DNA of 64,000 nucleotides, taken from VXRD01 sp965232265. GTDB lineage: Bacteria; Latescibacterota; UBA2968. The stretch is from NCBI GenBank assembly GCA_965232265.1, contig CBDDPH010000002.1, positions 2,232,001 to 2,296,000 on the forward strand, given 5' to 3'. The notes beneath the pieces are model-generated. The model was given only the letters and a program-made list of their open reading frames with translations, did no database searches and had not been told where the DNA came from. Positions 33,983 to 43,104 of this stretch are shown in pieces (within the stretch, counting starts at the first letter, position 1; the number at the start of each line of letters is the position of its first letter). The position numbers and the translations under genes are program-made.

Positions 33983-35134
33983 TCAAAGATGATTCACCCC
34001 GTACCAAACTCCAGGAATCGGCAAGCAGGCGTGCAAGATTTCACCGGCGCGTCCGCCGGCATCCAGCATTGCGTTCTCAGTTTCTTCCAGGGTTCCAAAA
34101 ATGAGTTGTGCCGCCGCGCCTCGGCTTTCGGCCACTATGCGGTCGCCGCCGTAGTAGATGTGATATTCATCGCCCACTTCCCGAAATACCAGTCCCTGGG
34201 CAGCGTGTTCTCCGATTCGTTCGACAAAATAGGGGCGCATTTTTTCGAGCAATTGTTCGAAATGAATGATCATCGTCGTGCCGGGCAGATTGGCCTGCTC
34301 GCCTGATAAATCGCGCGCTTCGAGCAGGCCGCGCAATACGGTGTCGTATCCCTTGACATGCATTGATAGCCGATTCAAATGCTGATTGTCGATAAATTTG
34401 CCCAATGCGCCGACGATTGCAGACCGCTCACCTGCGTAGTCGAGTAAATGCACTTGTCCTTCGTCTCGTTCGCGTGTCTGTTGCATGACGCCAAAAGCAA
34501 CGGGTTGATTACCCCGATGGATCAGATAGGTTTTTGCCGGGCGGTTTTGCACCCATCCATCTATGCCAAAGGCGATATCCGATGGCGGGCGCAACCAGCG
34601 CACGGGTTCGCGCCGGTAAATGGCTCCAATCGTTTCGACATCTGCTTTTGATGCCTGTGTTATCGTCCAGGTTGTATCGTCAAAGTCGTTTGCCCTCTCG
34701 CTCGCGATGTGATATATCCAGTCTCGTCCCACATATCGACACCCATATCGGTGGTACATGTTGCGATATCCCGATACCATGATATAATCCACGCCATCTT
34801 GGCGGCAGTGGCGCATGGTATCTCGCAAGAGTGCCGTGGCATGGCCTTTGCCCCGATGGGCTTCGCAAGTCGCCACCCCTCCCAGAGACGCTACGCGGAG
34901 TGTGCATCCCATAATGGATATGTTCCGCCGAATTGTGCCGATGTGTGATACGACTTCGCCGTTTTCTACGACCACGCGCAAATTGTGCATATTATCGCCG
35001 TTGAAGGCGTGCGGTTGGATATCTGCCAGTCCCTCAAAAAACACGTTGTCGAGCAGCTGACGCAGACGCCCCATTTCATTGCGGCGCACGCTGCGAATCC
35101 CATTTTCCCACGATGCTTCTATTTCTCTGGGCAT
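33983..35134 (-). CDS. GNAT family N-acetyltransferase, Eis-like two-domain
   Basis: 383 residues from the ATG at 35134 with AGGAG 6 nt upstream. The N-terminal GNAT domain has the acetyl-CoA motif A, CEAHRGKGHATALLRDTM, preceded by the LGGVAT strand and followed by YIMVSGYRNMYHRYG. A second, degenerate GNAT-like half follows, and the C-terminal 100 residues resemble the sterol-carrier-like domain of Eis-type acetyltransferases. Substrate unknown (an amine on a small molecule or protein). It is at the end of a minus-strand run with the esterase and transporter genes. Confidence 0.75.
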   Translation of the reverse strand: MPREIEASWENGIRSVRRNEMGRLRQLLDNVFFEGLADIQPHAFNGDNMHNLRVVVENGEVVSHIGTIRRNISIMGCTLRVASLGGVATCEAHRGKGHATALLRDTMRHCRQDGVDYIMVSGYRNMYHRYGCRYVGRDWIYHIASERANDFDDTTWTITQASKADVETIGAIYRREPVRWLRPPSDIAFGIDGWVQNRPAKTYLIHRGNQPVAFGVMQQTRERDEGQVHLLDYAGERSAIVGALGKFIDNQHLNRLSMHVKGYDTVLRGLLEARDLSGEQANLPGTTMIIHFEQLLEKMRPYFVERIGEHAAQGLVFREVGDEYHIYYGGDRIVAESRGAAAQLIFGTLEETENAMLDAGGRAGEILHACLPIPGVWYGVNHL

Positions 35135-35181
35135 AAATATCTCCTGCAAATCAATCGGGAAAAAAACAGCGATACACTGTC

Positions 35182-36222
35182 TTATCCCTTCAGATATTTG
35201 TCAAATATATCCAAACACTTGCGACCGCTAAATTCGTGGACCCCATCAAATCGATCTTTCACCAACCGATCACGTGCATCTGCAGCGCGATAGATTTTTG
35301 ATAGGTGGTGAAATGCCCGTTCAGCATCTGAGATTTGAAAGCCCGGATCGCGTTCGCCCATCTCCACGACCAGAGGCCTTGGAGCGATCAAACCCGCAAC
35401 ATCGGGAATATCGCCGATCGCCATCAACCCCGGCATATATTGTGCACCACAAAAATTTGCTCTTCCGGGCATTGCGCCTTCTCGCAATGTGCTGATATAT
35501 CCGCTGATACACGCGCATTTGATCCGCTGATCCAGAGCCGTCAAATAGGTCGTCATTGTGCCGCCAAATGACACGCCCAAACACCCAATTCGTTTCTCAT
35601 CCACTTCTCGGCGTGCCTGTAAGTAATCCAGTGTGCGAAACCCATCCCAGATTTGCAATGCCAAAAAGTGATATCCGCGATAACCTTCTGCCATGTAATT
35701 AACGTTGCACTTGTCGCGCGTTTGGCGCACCCAATCTTCGGGGCTCATCCGCTCGCCAAATCCGCGCCAATCCGGTGCGATGACCACATAGCCCCGCTGC
35801 ACGAGTTGGACGCCTAACAGCTTCTGATAATCCTCGTGTGGCTTTTCATCTGCGTCCAAACCCACGAGCGGATTTTTGCCTATTCCATGACCGTGTGCCG
35901 CTATAATCCCCGGACGCTTTTCGCCGTGCTTCAGTCCCTTTGGTACCAGTACAAATGCGGGGACGCTGGCAAACTGCTCCGTGTCAAACGCGACTTTTTC
36001 GCGCACGTAATCCCCCATGTCGTCCCGGCGTATCACTTCTGCCCGAAGGGGCACGCGTTCTGGCATTGGTCCCAGATTTTTCGTCAATCGCGCGCGGAAT
36101 TTTCGACGCCACAGACGCCAGTCATCCACAGTCTGTCCATCAAAAGTTAGCTCGGATTTTGTCGCCTGCATCCACGCAAAAACAGATTCATAAGGCGAGA
36201 AGAAGCGTTTGCGCTTGTCCAT
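35182..36222 (-). CDS. Alpha/beta hydrolase (acetylxylan-esterase/abhydrolase_7-like)
   Basis: 346 residues from the ATG at 36222 (GGAAGAG upstream). The nucleophile elbow GVSFGG places Ser at 218; IAAHGHGIGKN forms the oxyanion region; a Met-Gly-Glu-Arg-Asp and a C-terminal FDGVHEF provide the Asp and His of the triad. The lack of a signal peptide argues for a cytoplasmic enzyme. Families with this layout cleave acetyl or other ester groups from sugars; the substrate is not deducible. Twelve bases separate it from the upstream transporter gene. Confidence 0.8.
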   Translation of the reverse strand: MDKRKRFFSPYESVFAWMQATKSELTFDGQTVDDWRLWRRKFRARLTKNLGPMPERVPLRAEVIRRDDMGDYVREKVAFDTEQFASVPAFVLVPKGLKHGEKRPGIIAAHGHGIGKNPLVGLDADEKPHEDYQKLLGVQLVQRGYVVIAPDWRGFGERMSPEDWVRQTRDKCNVNYMAEGYRGYHFLALQIWDGFRTLDYLQARREVDEKRIGCLGVSFGGTMTTYLTALDQRIKCACISGYISTLREGAMPGRANFCGAQYMPGLMAIGDIPDVAGLIAPRPLVVEMGERDPGFQISDAERAFHHLSKIYRAADARDRLVKDRFDGVHEFSGRKCLDIFDKYLKG

Positions 36223-36233
36223 TGGTCTCTTCC

Positions 36234-37649
36234 TTATTTTAGAATGCCCACTTCCCACAAAATACAGGCTATGGCAAATACCACATAGACCAGCGAGGCA
36301 ATCGCCATCATCGCGGTACACCCTTTGCCCGGTCGGGCGGTTTTTGGCAAGTAGCGATGGTTGATGTAGAGCATCAGCGGCACGTAAATCGCCATGGCAA
36401 ATCCGCCCATATAGGCCGCATTGAACAGAAAGCCCAATTCACTTACACCGTATTGTTCCATCACAAACGTGATCACACATCCTGCCACAATCCATATTCC
36501 CGCGACGAGAAGATACCACCAACTCAGTTCTCGTTTTTGCGCGCCCTTAAAATTGGTATATACAATGTCTGCGATTGATCGCGAGACCCCATCCACGAGG
36601 GCGAGTTGTGTTCCAAACAGCGTTGCCAGCCCCACCAGGAGAAAGATCACGCGGCCCATGTCGCCCCAAATTTCGCCCAGAATAGCGGCTTCGTCCCAAA
36701 TCAGCGTGCCGCGTGCGGGAACGATGCCCTGGGGATGCAGGACTGCGAGCGATCCAAAGATGAATAACATCATGGTAATGGAGTTTAATCCCCAAAAAAA
36801 CAACATCTGATCTTTTTTGATATAATCCCACCACGCCTTGAATCGCGTTGCGTTTTCTTCTGTTTCTTCAAATACAAATCCGGTTGACGGTATGGCTTCT
36901 GCGCGGCTCCGCAATGGATTTGGCATGATGGGTACATGCGCGCCCATGCCGATGTGTTTGTCGCGCAAATAGAAGGTGTAAAACAAATTTGCCGTTCCCC
37001 CAGCTCCGGCAAAGACGATGGCGATGAATAGTGCCTTTACCGACATATTTGGATCTTTGTAGCCGATGTTCGCGATTCCTTTTCCCAGGTCAATCCACGT
37101 TTCTGCCGTGCCCACGGCAAAAGCCACCATAATGAGTCCTATGGTGACAATTGCCACCATCAGTTCAACGGCTTTTTCCATTGAATTGTAAATGAGCTTG
37201 GGGCCAAACAATATGAGTGCGACGCCGATAAATGTAATGACCGTCCAAAATGTATCCGAGCCCCAACCGTGGGGACCGACCAGCAGGGCTTTGAGAGCCA
37301 ATCCCGAGGCGCGTCCCCATCCCGGGGCGATCCAGGAGAATAATGTGATGAGAATAAACAGGGGTGCAAAGCCGCGCCACACACGCGCAAATCCCGTATA
37401 TACTGTTTCACCTGTGGCAATTGTCCATCGCCCGACCTCAAAGTTGATCCACATTTGCAAAAATACACCGAGTACCGCAGCCCAGATCATACTCGCCCCG
37501 TACTCGGCGACGACGAGGGGCCACACAATGATCTCGCCCGCACCGATGGATAACCCGACCAGAATGGCGCCCGGTCCCGCCATTTGCCAGAAGCCCGATT
37601 TGCGCTCGGGCAGAACGGCTGTTTTGAAGTTGTCCAATTTTTTGAGCAT
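36234..37649 (-). CDS. Nramp-related transporter lacking the canonical metal-site motif
   Basis: 471 residues with about 11 membrane segments and the Nramp/APC topology. TM1 reads GPGAILVGLSIGAGEI where Mn/Fe Nramps have the Asp-Pro-Gly-Asn metal motif, so the Asp is replaced by Gly. The TM6 region GAGGTANLFYTFYLRDK lacks the Met-Pro-His of the metal-binding proteins. It therefore belongs to the divergent Nramp-related branch, whose members may carry other ions. A spacer of 13 bp separates it from glpD upstream. Confidence 0.8.
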   Translation of the reverse strand: MLKKLDNFKTAVLPERKSGFWQMAGPGAILVGLSIGAGEIIVWPLVVAEYGASMIWAAVLGVFLQMWINFEVGRWTIATGETVYTGFARVWRGFAPLFILITLFSWIAPGWGRASGLALKALLVGPHGWGSDTFWTVITFIGVALILFGPKLIYNSMEKAVELMVAIVTIGLIMVAFAVGTAETWIDLGKGIANIGYKDPNMSVKALFIAIVFAGAGGTANLFYTFYLRDKHIGMGAHVPIMPNPLRSRAEAIPSTGFVFEETEENATRFKAWWDYIKKDQMLFFWGLNSITMMLFIFGSLAVLHPQGIVPARGTLIWDEAAILGEIWGDMGRVIFLLVGLATLFGTQLALVDGVSRSIADIVYTNFKGAQKRELSWWYLLVAGIWIVAGCVITFVMEQYGVSELGFLFNAAYMGGFAMAIYVPLMLYINHRYLPKTARPGKGCTAMMAIASLVYVVFAIACILWEVGILK

Positions 37650-37662
37650 CTATTTTCTCCGG

Positions 37663-38802
37663 TTAAGCGCGTAGTGCCATCGATGCGATTTCTTTGATGC
37701 CGAGTGTTTTGGCGACTCGACGCGATAGCGATAAGTACGTTGTCAGTTTTCCGCCGAATATATTGAGCAGTTGGGTTTGCCCGCGCGGGTGCAAGTCCAG
37801 TTCGTATTCCCGCGAGAGCGCGGTTGCGGTGCCTTTTTTTTCTACGAGGGGACGAACGCCCACAATGGCATCTGTTATATCCGCGCGCTGAAGTTGGTGG
37901 TTTGGCGTCAGGTACGCATTTACTGCCCGAATCAAATAATCGATATCTTCCTCTTGAATCACGACGTCATCTACGAGCCCGCGCTCTTCTCGCTCGGTAG
38001 TGCCAATTATTGTCTGGTCGCGTTCTGGCTCGGGGATAAGAAAAAAGATGCGCTTGCCTTCGGTCTGTAAAAACAGAGGGTGGGGTGTGAGCTGTCCATT
38101 TACAAAAATGTGAATGCCGCTCACTTTGCGAATCTGAAATCGCGAGGGGAACTGATAGCGTGCTATGACTTCATCAACCCACGGTCCCGTTGCATTGATC
38201 AGGGTGTGACTGCGGTATTTTTTTTTGGCAACTGATATTTCAAACGCAGTTTCGTCCCAGGCCACTTGTTGAACGTCTATTCCTTCGCGGAATACGCATC
38301 CCATCTCTTGCGCGTCTTCTGCCACGCGCTTTGTGAGTGCGAGATCATTTGTCTTGCCGTCGTAATAGCGCAGTACTGCCCGAATTCCCTCTCGTTTTAA
38401 TGCGGGAAATTCGCGGATAAATCGCGTTCGAGGGACTTTACGTGATCGATAGATGTTGTGCCGCCCAGCCAGGGCGTCGTAGAGCTTGATGCCCGTCCAC
38501 AACCGCCAGACGGGACGCGGGCTCTTGCGATAAATTGGCAGATAAAACGGGCGCATTGAGACCAGTTCGGGATAGCGTCCCAAAAGTTCCAGACGATCAC
38601 TCAAAGCCTCTCGCACCAGTCCAAATTGCCGCGTTTCCAAATAGCGCAATCCCCCGTGGATTAATCGCGATGATTTGGACGATGTGCCCCCGCCAATCGC
38701 GCCTTTGTCCAGCACGAGCACCCGTTGCCCGCGTTCGGCGAGTTCACGCGCAATGCCGCATCCATTGATTCCCGCACCCAATACAATTGCGTCATAAGTC
38801 AT
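37663..38802 (-). CDS. GlpD-like FAD-dependent glycerol-3-phosphate dehydrogenase
   Basis: 379 residues. The FAD-binding GAGINGCGIARELAERG (9-25) and the GlpD hallmark SSKSSRLIHGGLRYLE (about 42-57) are intact, as are INATGPWVDE and the C-terminal LLNIFGGKLTTY. The enzyme oxidises glycerol-3-phosphate to DHAP and passes electrons to quinones. It is shorter than E. coli GlpD (about 500 residues) because the C-terminal cap domain is missing, a state also seen in other DAO-family members, so a related substrate is possible. Heptamer repeats lie just before the ATG at 38802. Confidence 0.85.
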   Translation of the reverse strand: MTYDAIVLGAGINGCGIARELAERGQRVLVLDKGAIGGGTSSKSSRLIHGGLRYLETRQFGLVREALSDRLELLGRYPELVSMRPFYLPIYRKSPRPVWRLWTGIKLYDALAGRHNIYRSRKVPRTRFIREFPALKREGIRAVLRYYDGKTNDLALTKRVAEDAQEMGCVFREGIDVQQVAWDETAFEISVAKKKYRSHTLINATGPWVDEVIARYQFPSRFQIRKVSGIHIFVNGQLTPHPLFLQTEGKRIFFLIPEPERDQTIIGTTEREERGLVDDVVIQEEDIDYLIRAVNAYLTPNHQLQRADITDAIVGVRPLVEKKGTATALSREYELDLHPRGQTQLLNIFGGKLTTYLSLSRRVAKTLGIKEIASMALRA

Positions 38803-38808
38803 AGATTA

Positions 38809-38843
38809 GTTGTCAGTTGTCGGTTGTCGGTTGTCAGTTGTCA
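38809..38843. repeat. Five GTTGTCA/GTTGTCG heptamers upstream of the glpD-like gene
   Basis: Units at 38809, 38816, 38823, 38830 and 38837. On the coding strand of the downstream gene they read TGACAAC or CGACAAC and end 6 nt before its ATG. The rest of the gap up to 38920 contains an ATCTGCGTCCATCTGCAG-type repeat. Confidence 0.8.
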
Positions 38844-38920
38844 GTCCGCCCAACCCACCAGAATCCAGTCTCCGGCCCCGCCTTTCATCTGCGTCCATCT
38901 GCAGATACTTTTGCCTTTTA

Positions 38921-40186
38921 TCAGACGTTCAAAAAATCCGGTACAATTTCATTTTTCAGGACCTGATCCAGTGTCTGGCGTTTCCGAATTAAGTGCAATG
39001 CGCCATCTTTGTCCAATAATACTTCGGCGGCTTCGGGAAAGGAGTTGTAATTTTTAGACGACATGCCCGCACAATACGCGCCCGCTCCGCCAATGACCAC
39101 GGCGTCTCCCACTTTTGTCTGTGTCAACATCCGGGGCTGCAAACCTTCGGGATCGTCGGGCGCTGGAGTTAATACGTCGCCGCTTTCACAACAATGTCCC
39201 ACGACAATATATTCACCGATCCCGCGTTCTTCTTCCTCTGCGGGCATCACGGCAATGGGGTGTTGCGCCCCGTACATGCTCGGGCGAATCACTTCGGTCA
39301 TTCCGGTATCGGTTTTGATAAATTTGTACCCGTCTTTTCCGGTATCTACCACATCAATCGCCGTTGCAACGATTGCGCCGGCATTTGCGACCAGATATGT
39401 GCCGGGTTCCACTTCCAGGCGCAACGATCGTCCGGTTTGTCTCGCGGTCATTTCAAAGGCTTCGGCCATGTGTTGTCCAATTACTTGCAAATCCGTGGAT
39501 GCTTCCCCCGGCATGCGCCCGACTTTGTATCCGCCCCCCAGGCTCAATGTGGTGGCGTTTTCAAATTCAACGCAAATTTTCAATGACATCAACGCGACGC
39601 GCTCCCACACTTCGGGATCGCTGCCCGACCCGATATGCGTGTGCATGGTCGTTATTGTCAAATCGCGCTGTTTGCAAATTTTATGGACATCGGAGATATA
39701 TTCATGCCAGATTCCAAAACTGGATGCAGGACCACCCACATTGGTGCGCTTGCTGTGCCCAGACCCCAGACCGGGATTTATACGCACGGACAGAGATCGC
39801 CCGGGGAACAGGTCGCCAAATATTCGCAGTTGATTCAAGGAACACGCATTGAAGATCACGCCTTGTTCGATCAGGTGTTTCAAATTTTTGGGTATCTGCT
39901 GTGCTGTAAGCATGATGTGATGGCCAGGTACACCGGCCCGCATGGCGCGCTCGGCTTCATATCCACTGCTGGCGTCGATGTGCAATCCCTTTTGCGTTAA
40001 GATGCGAATTACGGTGCTGTTGGGCAATGCTTTCATCGCGTAGCGTGCGGTTAGTCCAAAGGCGTTGGGGAAGTTCAACACGGCTTCGGCCTGCGCTTCC
40101 AGCGTGCGCTGGTCGTACACATATACGGGGGAGCCAAATTCCGCTCGAATTGTTCTTACTTGATTGTCATTCAAAAATGCTGCCAC
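38921..40186 (-). CDS. lysA: Diaminopimelate decarboxylase-like protein
   Basis: 421 residues, normal for LysA. The PLP Lys is in RYAMKALPN (about residue 52); HIGSGSDPEVW, GGGYKVGRMPG and EPGTYLVANAG form the phosphate-binding and substrate parts of the TIM barrel, and CESGDVL and GAYCAGMSSKNYNS complete the second half of the active site. It makes L-lysine from meso-diaminopimelate. Some relatives act on other amino acids. A tRNA-Leu gene lies upstream on the same strand. Confidence 0.88.
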   Translation of the reverse strand: MAAFLNDNQVRTIRAEFGSPVYVYDQRTLEAQAEAVLNFPNAFGLTARYAMKALPNSTVIRILTQKGLHIDASSGYEAERAMRAGVPGHHIMLTAQQIPKNLKHLIEQGVIFNACSLNQLRIFGDLFPGRSLSVRINPGLGSGHSKRTNVGGPASSFGIWHEYISDVHKICKQRDLTITTMHTHIGSGSDPEVWERVALMSLKICVEFENATTLSLGGGYKVGRMPGEASTDLQVIGQHMAEAFEMTARQTGRSLRLEVEPGTYLVANAGAIVATAIDVVDTGKDGYKFIKTDTGMTEVIRPSMYGAQHPIAVMPAEEEERGIGEYIVVGHCCESGDVLTPAPDDPEGLQPRMLTQTKVGDAVVIGGAGAYCAGMSSKNYNSFPEAAEVLLDKDGALHLIRKRQTLDQVLKNEIVPDFLNV

Positions 40187-40299
40187 AAATTCCTCGCTTT
40201 CGCGTTATTTCAATAGTTCGGACATTTTTTTAATAGCCACAGAAAGCACAAAAAGCACAAGAGGGTGACTTATCTGTCGAAGTTAGCGGCATGTGTAAA

Positions 40300-40322
40300 T
40301 AAAAAAGCTCCCCAAAGGGAGT
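40300..40322 (-). terminator. Rho-independent terminator of tRNA-Leu
   Basis: CTCCC (40308-40312) and GGGAG (40317-40321) form a tight stem; on the minus strand TTTTTT follows (A residues at 40301-40306). Confidence 0.85.
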
Positions 40323-40370
40323 TCTCAGGCCAGCGATTTGGGGCGTGGTCTCAAAGCGTCGGACTGTTTT

Positions 40371-40457
40371 TGGTGCGGACGGGGGGACTCGAACCCCCAC
40401 GGGTTTTACCCCACCAGATCCTAAATCTGGCGTGTCTGCCAATTCCACCACGTCCGC
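40371..40457 (-). tRNA. tRNA-Leu (anticodon TAG)
   Basis: 87 nt including the encoded CCA (40371-40373). The acceptor GCGGACG pairs with CGTCCGC; the anticodon stem CCAGA/TCTGG encloses TTTAGGA with anticodon TAG, reading CUA. A long class II variable arm (TGGGGTAAAACCC) and T-arm GGGGG-TTCGAGT-CCCCC are present. Confidence 0.97.
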
Positions 40458-40566
40458 ATATTTGCCGCGAAAAGTAAAGATACAGGTTCCGCTGAAATAT
40501 ATCAATAAAAACGGAACCATTGACATATTTTATTGTTTGTAGAGGACATGAAGCAAATCATTGATC

Positions 40567-40591
40567 CAGAGGTTCCGTCGTAGAACCTCTG
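40567..40591. promoter_or_regulatory. 9-bp inverted repeat just upstream of the lptD promoter
   Basis: CAGAGGTTC (40567-40575) and GAACCTCTG (40583-40591) form a perfect palindrome with a 7-nt loop. It ends at the base before the -35 box. An operator or a terminator without T-tract are both possible. Confidence 0.45.
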
Positions 40592-40620
40592 TTGACTTTT
40601 CCCAATCCCGAATTTACGTT
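40592..40620 (+). promoter_or_regulatory. Possible lptD promoter
   Basis: TTGACT (40592-40597), a 17-bp spacer and TACGTT (40615-40620). The -10 box is weak. Confidence 0.4.
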
Positions 40621-40655
40621 TATATTTTACAAAATCCGCAACACATTTCTAAAAC

Positions 40656-43013
40656 ATGAATATCTGCAATAAAATACAAGCCGCGTGGCTCGTTTTGTTC
40701 CTGTTATTTGCGATTGCGCCGGGGTGGTGCCAGATGCCGCAAAAAGCCGCTGGCGATTCCATCGCGTTTGACGCCGAGGAGGTCGTTTATCACGTGCAGG
40801 ACAGGCGCGTAGAATTGACCGGCAATGCCACCTTGCGCTATCGCGATCTGCAACTCAAAGCAGGTCATATCACGTACGATCAAAACACGCGGCGCGTCAC
40901 GGCACGCGCATTGCCCGATTCCACTGGCGCGAAGACCGTGGGACCGCCCCAATTTACCCGCGGTAGAGAGCAAATTTTGGGTGAGTCCATGGTTTATAAC
41001 CTCGATACAGAACGCGGTAGCGTGCGAGATGGACGCGCATCACACGAGCGCAAATACTATCGCGGTTCCCGCATCGCGCTCGACGGGCAAAAAGCACTCA
41101 ACGCGCTGGCTCTCTCTTTGAGCACTTGTGACCGCGATCATGTACACTACGATTTTTTGTGTAAAAATGTGCGTATTTTGCAAGACGACAAAGCGATTGG
41201 GCGGTCTGTTACTTTTCGCATTGGCCCGATTCCCGTTTTCTGGGTTCCCTTTTTCGTTTTTCCAGTCAAGCGCGGGCGGCAATCGGGCTTGCTCACGCCG
41301 GGCGTGGGCAGCAACAGCCGCGATGGCATTTTTGTTCACAATGTGGGGTATTATTTCGCGCCGAGTGAATATTGGGATGCCACGGTTAAGAGCACTTTGC
41401 GCGAGCGCGGTGGATTTTTGCTCGAGTCGCGATTTGCGTATAACAGGCGCAATCGGTTCAGCGGCTCAGTGGATATCGGATACGACCACAATACCTCAAG
41501 TGATGCTACGGCCCACAATTGGCGCTTTAATTTGCAACACCAGCAACGCATCAATGCCACGACCAATATCAGGGGGAGCGGGCAGTTTTCCACCAGTACC
41601 AACTTCAACCAGCGCAACAGCTACAATCTCTATCGCTATCTCAATCGGCAACTGCGGTCCAGTTTTTCTTTTGATAAACGCTGGACAGAGTCTGGGCGCA
41701 GTGTTGACGGCAGCTTGACGTATTACCGCGATCTGAGGACAAAAAACAATCGCTTTCAGGGTTTTCCCCGTCTCAGCTTTCGACAAAATAGACGCCGCGT
41801 ATTTGGGGGCAATGAAATGACATCTGTTACAGGACCGTGGTATCGCGCGTTTTACTACGGTTTTTCGAGCACGCTGTCCAATAATTTTGCGCGGAACCCC
41901 GATCCAATGCCCAATACGGAGCGCGTTGCTCTTCAAAACCGCGTCACGGTCAACAGCCAACACCGCCCTATGGGGTGGCTCGACCTCACGCCGGGCTTTA
42001 ATTTTGGCGAAGAATTTATATATAGCGATACCGATTCGACAACGCGGCGCACGGCTTATAACGCGGCACTGTCTTCGGGCACGACATTATACGGTATTTT
42101 CCAGCCGCAAATTGGTCGGTTGCGCGGTATTCGGCATCGCTTTCAGCCCCGGATCAATTTCAATTACAATCAATCGGGAAGCATCTTTCAGGGAACTATG
42201 GGTTTTGGGGGCAATCGCAGATGGGACGATGCCAGACGCAGCATAAATTTTAATATTGGCAATACTTTTGAACTCAAAACTCAGCGCGGCGACGATGTGC
42301 GTCGCTTTACTCTGGCGACGCTCAATTTGTCAACGGGATACAATTTTGACGCGCCGAGACAAAAATGGCGTCCGCTTCGCGCCAGCGCGTCTCTCAAACC
42401 CGATCGCCGCGTGGATGTTCGCATTGCGATGACCCATACGCTCTATGACAGTACAGGCCAGCGGTCTCTTTTGCATCCGCGCCTGCAGAATCTGACCATT
42501 ACCTCCAATTTCCGTTTTTCTGGCGGTCAAGGTGAACGAGGATATACGACTGTCCAGTCCGCTCTTCCCGATGGATATGGCGATGGATATGGCGATGGAT
42601 ATGATGGCGGATATGGCGGTGGATACAGGGGAGGATATGGCACAGATTTTGGCTTTGAACGCGATCTGTACAGCGATTTTGGCGGTGCCAGCCAGCCGTG
42701 GCGATTCAATCTCTCTCATTATATTGCGATGCGGCGATTCGGCAATGCAACGAGCAAAACATCCTGGGTCAAAGCCGATGTTGGCGTCAATCCCCGCCAA
42801 TGGATAAGAATTGACTATTCGATCAATGTCGATATTCTTCCCGATGCCAAAATCTCGGCGCAAAGTCTATCGCTTTACCGCGACCTGCACTGTTGGGAAG
42901 CGCGGTTTTCGTGGTATCCCGCGGGTTTTAATAAGGGGTTCTTTTTTAAGATCAATATCAAAGATATTCCGCAAATAAAACTTGAACACCGCCGGGGAGG
43001 ATTTGGGATATAA
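40656..43013 (+). CDS. lptD: LPS-assembly protein LptD
   Basis: 785 residues. A signal peptide (1-26) precedes an OstA/LptA-like jelly-roll (about 35-165, with VYHVQDRRVELTGNATLRY) and a large beta-barrel. Conserved features include the CDRDHVHYDF and PVFWVPFFVFPVKRGRQSGLLTP stretch that links the two parts. It should transport LPS or a related lipid to the cell surface. Residues about 639-662 form a Gly/Tyr/Asp-rich repeat (DGYGDGYGDGY) encoded by 12-bp tandem units, an insert in an extracellular loop. A decayed fragment of this locus is found 13 kb downstream. Confidence 0.92.
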   Translation: MNICNKIQAAWLVLFLLFAIAPGWCQMPQKAAGDSIAFDAEEVVYHVQDRRVELTGNATLRYRDLQLKAGHITYDQNTRRVTARALPDSTGAKTVGPPQFTRGREQILGESMVYNLDTERGSVRDGRASHERKYYRGSRIALDGQKALNALALSLSTCDRDHVHYDFLCKNVRILQDDKAIGRSVTFRIGPIPVFWVPFFVFPVKRGRQSGLLTPGVGSNSRDGIFVHNVGYYFAPSEYWDATVKSTLRERGGFLLESRFAYNRRNRFSGSVDIGYDHNTSSDATAHNWRFNLQHQQRINATTNIRGSGQFSTSTNFNQRNSYNLYRYLNRQLRSSFSFDKRWTESGRSVDGSLTYYRDLRTKNNRFQGFPRLSFRQNRRRVFGGNEMTSVTGPWYRAFYYGFSSTLSNNFARNPDPMPNTERVALQNRVTVNSQHRPMGWLDLTPGFNFGEEFIYSDTDSTTRRTAYNAALSSGTTLYGIFQPQIGRLRGIRHRFQPRINFNYNQSGSIFQGTMGFGGNRRWDDARRSINFNIGNTFELKTQRGDDVRRFTLATLNLSTGYNFDAPRQKWRPLRASASLKPDRRVDVRIAMTHTLYDSTGQRSLLHPRLQNLTITSNFRFSGGQGERGYTTVQSALPDGYGDGYGDGYDGGYGGGYRGGYGTDFGFERDLYSDFGGASQPWRFNLSHYIAMRRFGNATSKTSWVKADVGVNPRQWIRIDYSINVDILPDAKISAQSLSLYRDLHCWEARFSWYPAGFNKGFFFKINIKDIPQIKLEHRRGGFGI
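42570..42640 (+). repeat. 12-bp tandem repeat within lptD
   Basis: GATGGATATGGC units and variants encode (D/G)GY(G/D) repeats at residues 639-662 of LptD. Confidence 0.85.
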
Positions 43014-43104
43014 AATCTTTCACTTGCCCACCTGCCGTAAATAGCTTATAAATTTTCAACTGGCTGGCAAGCTCATTTAAAAAACTCCCAAGGATGAGAC
43101 CTTT

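Noticed and set aside
40230..40526. Open frame reading through tRNA-Leu on the minus strand
   Set aside because: It is a translation of the tRNA and its flanks with no ribosome site.
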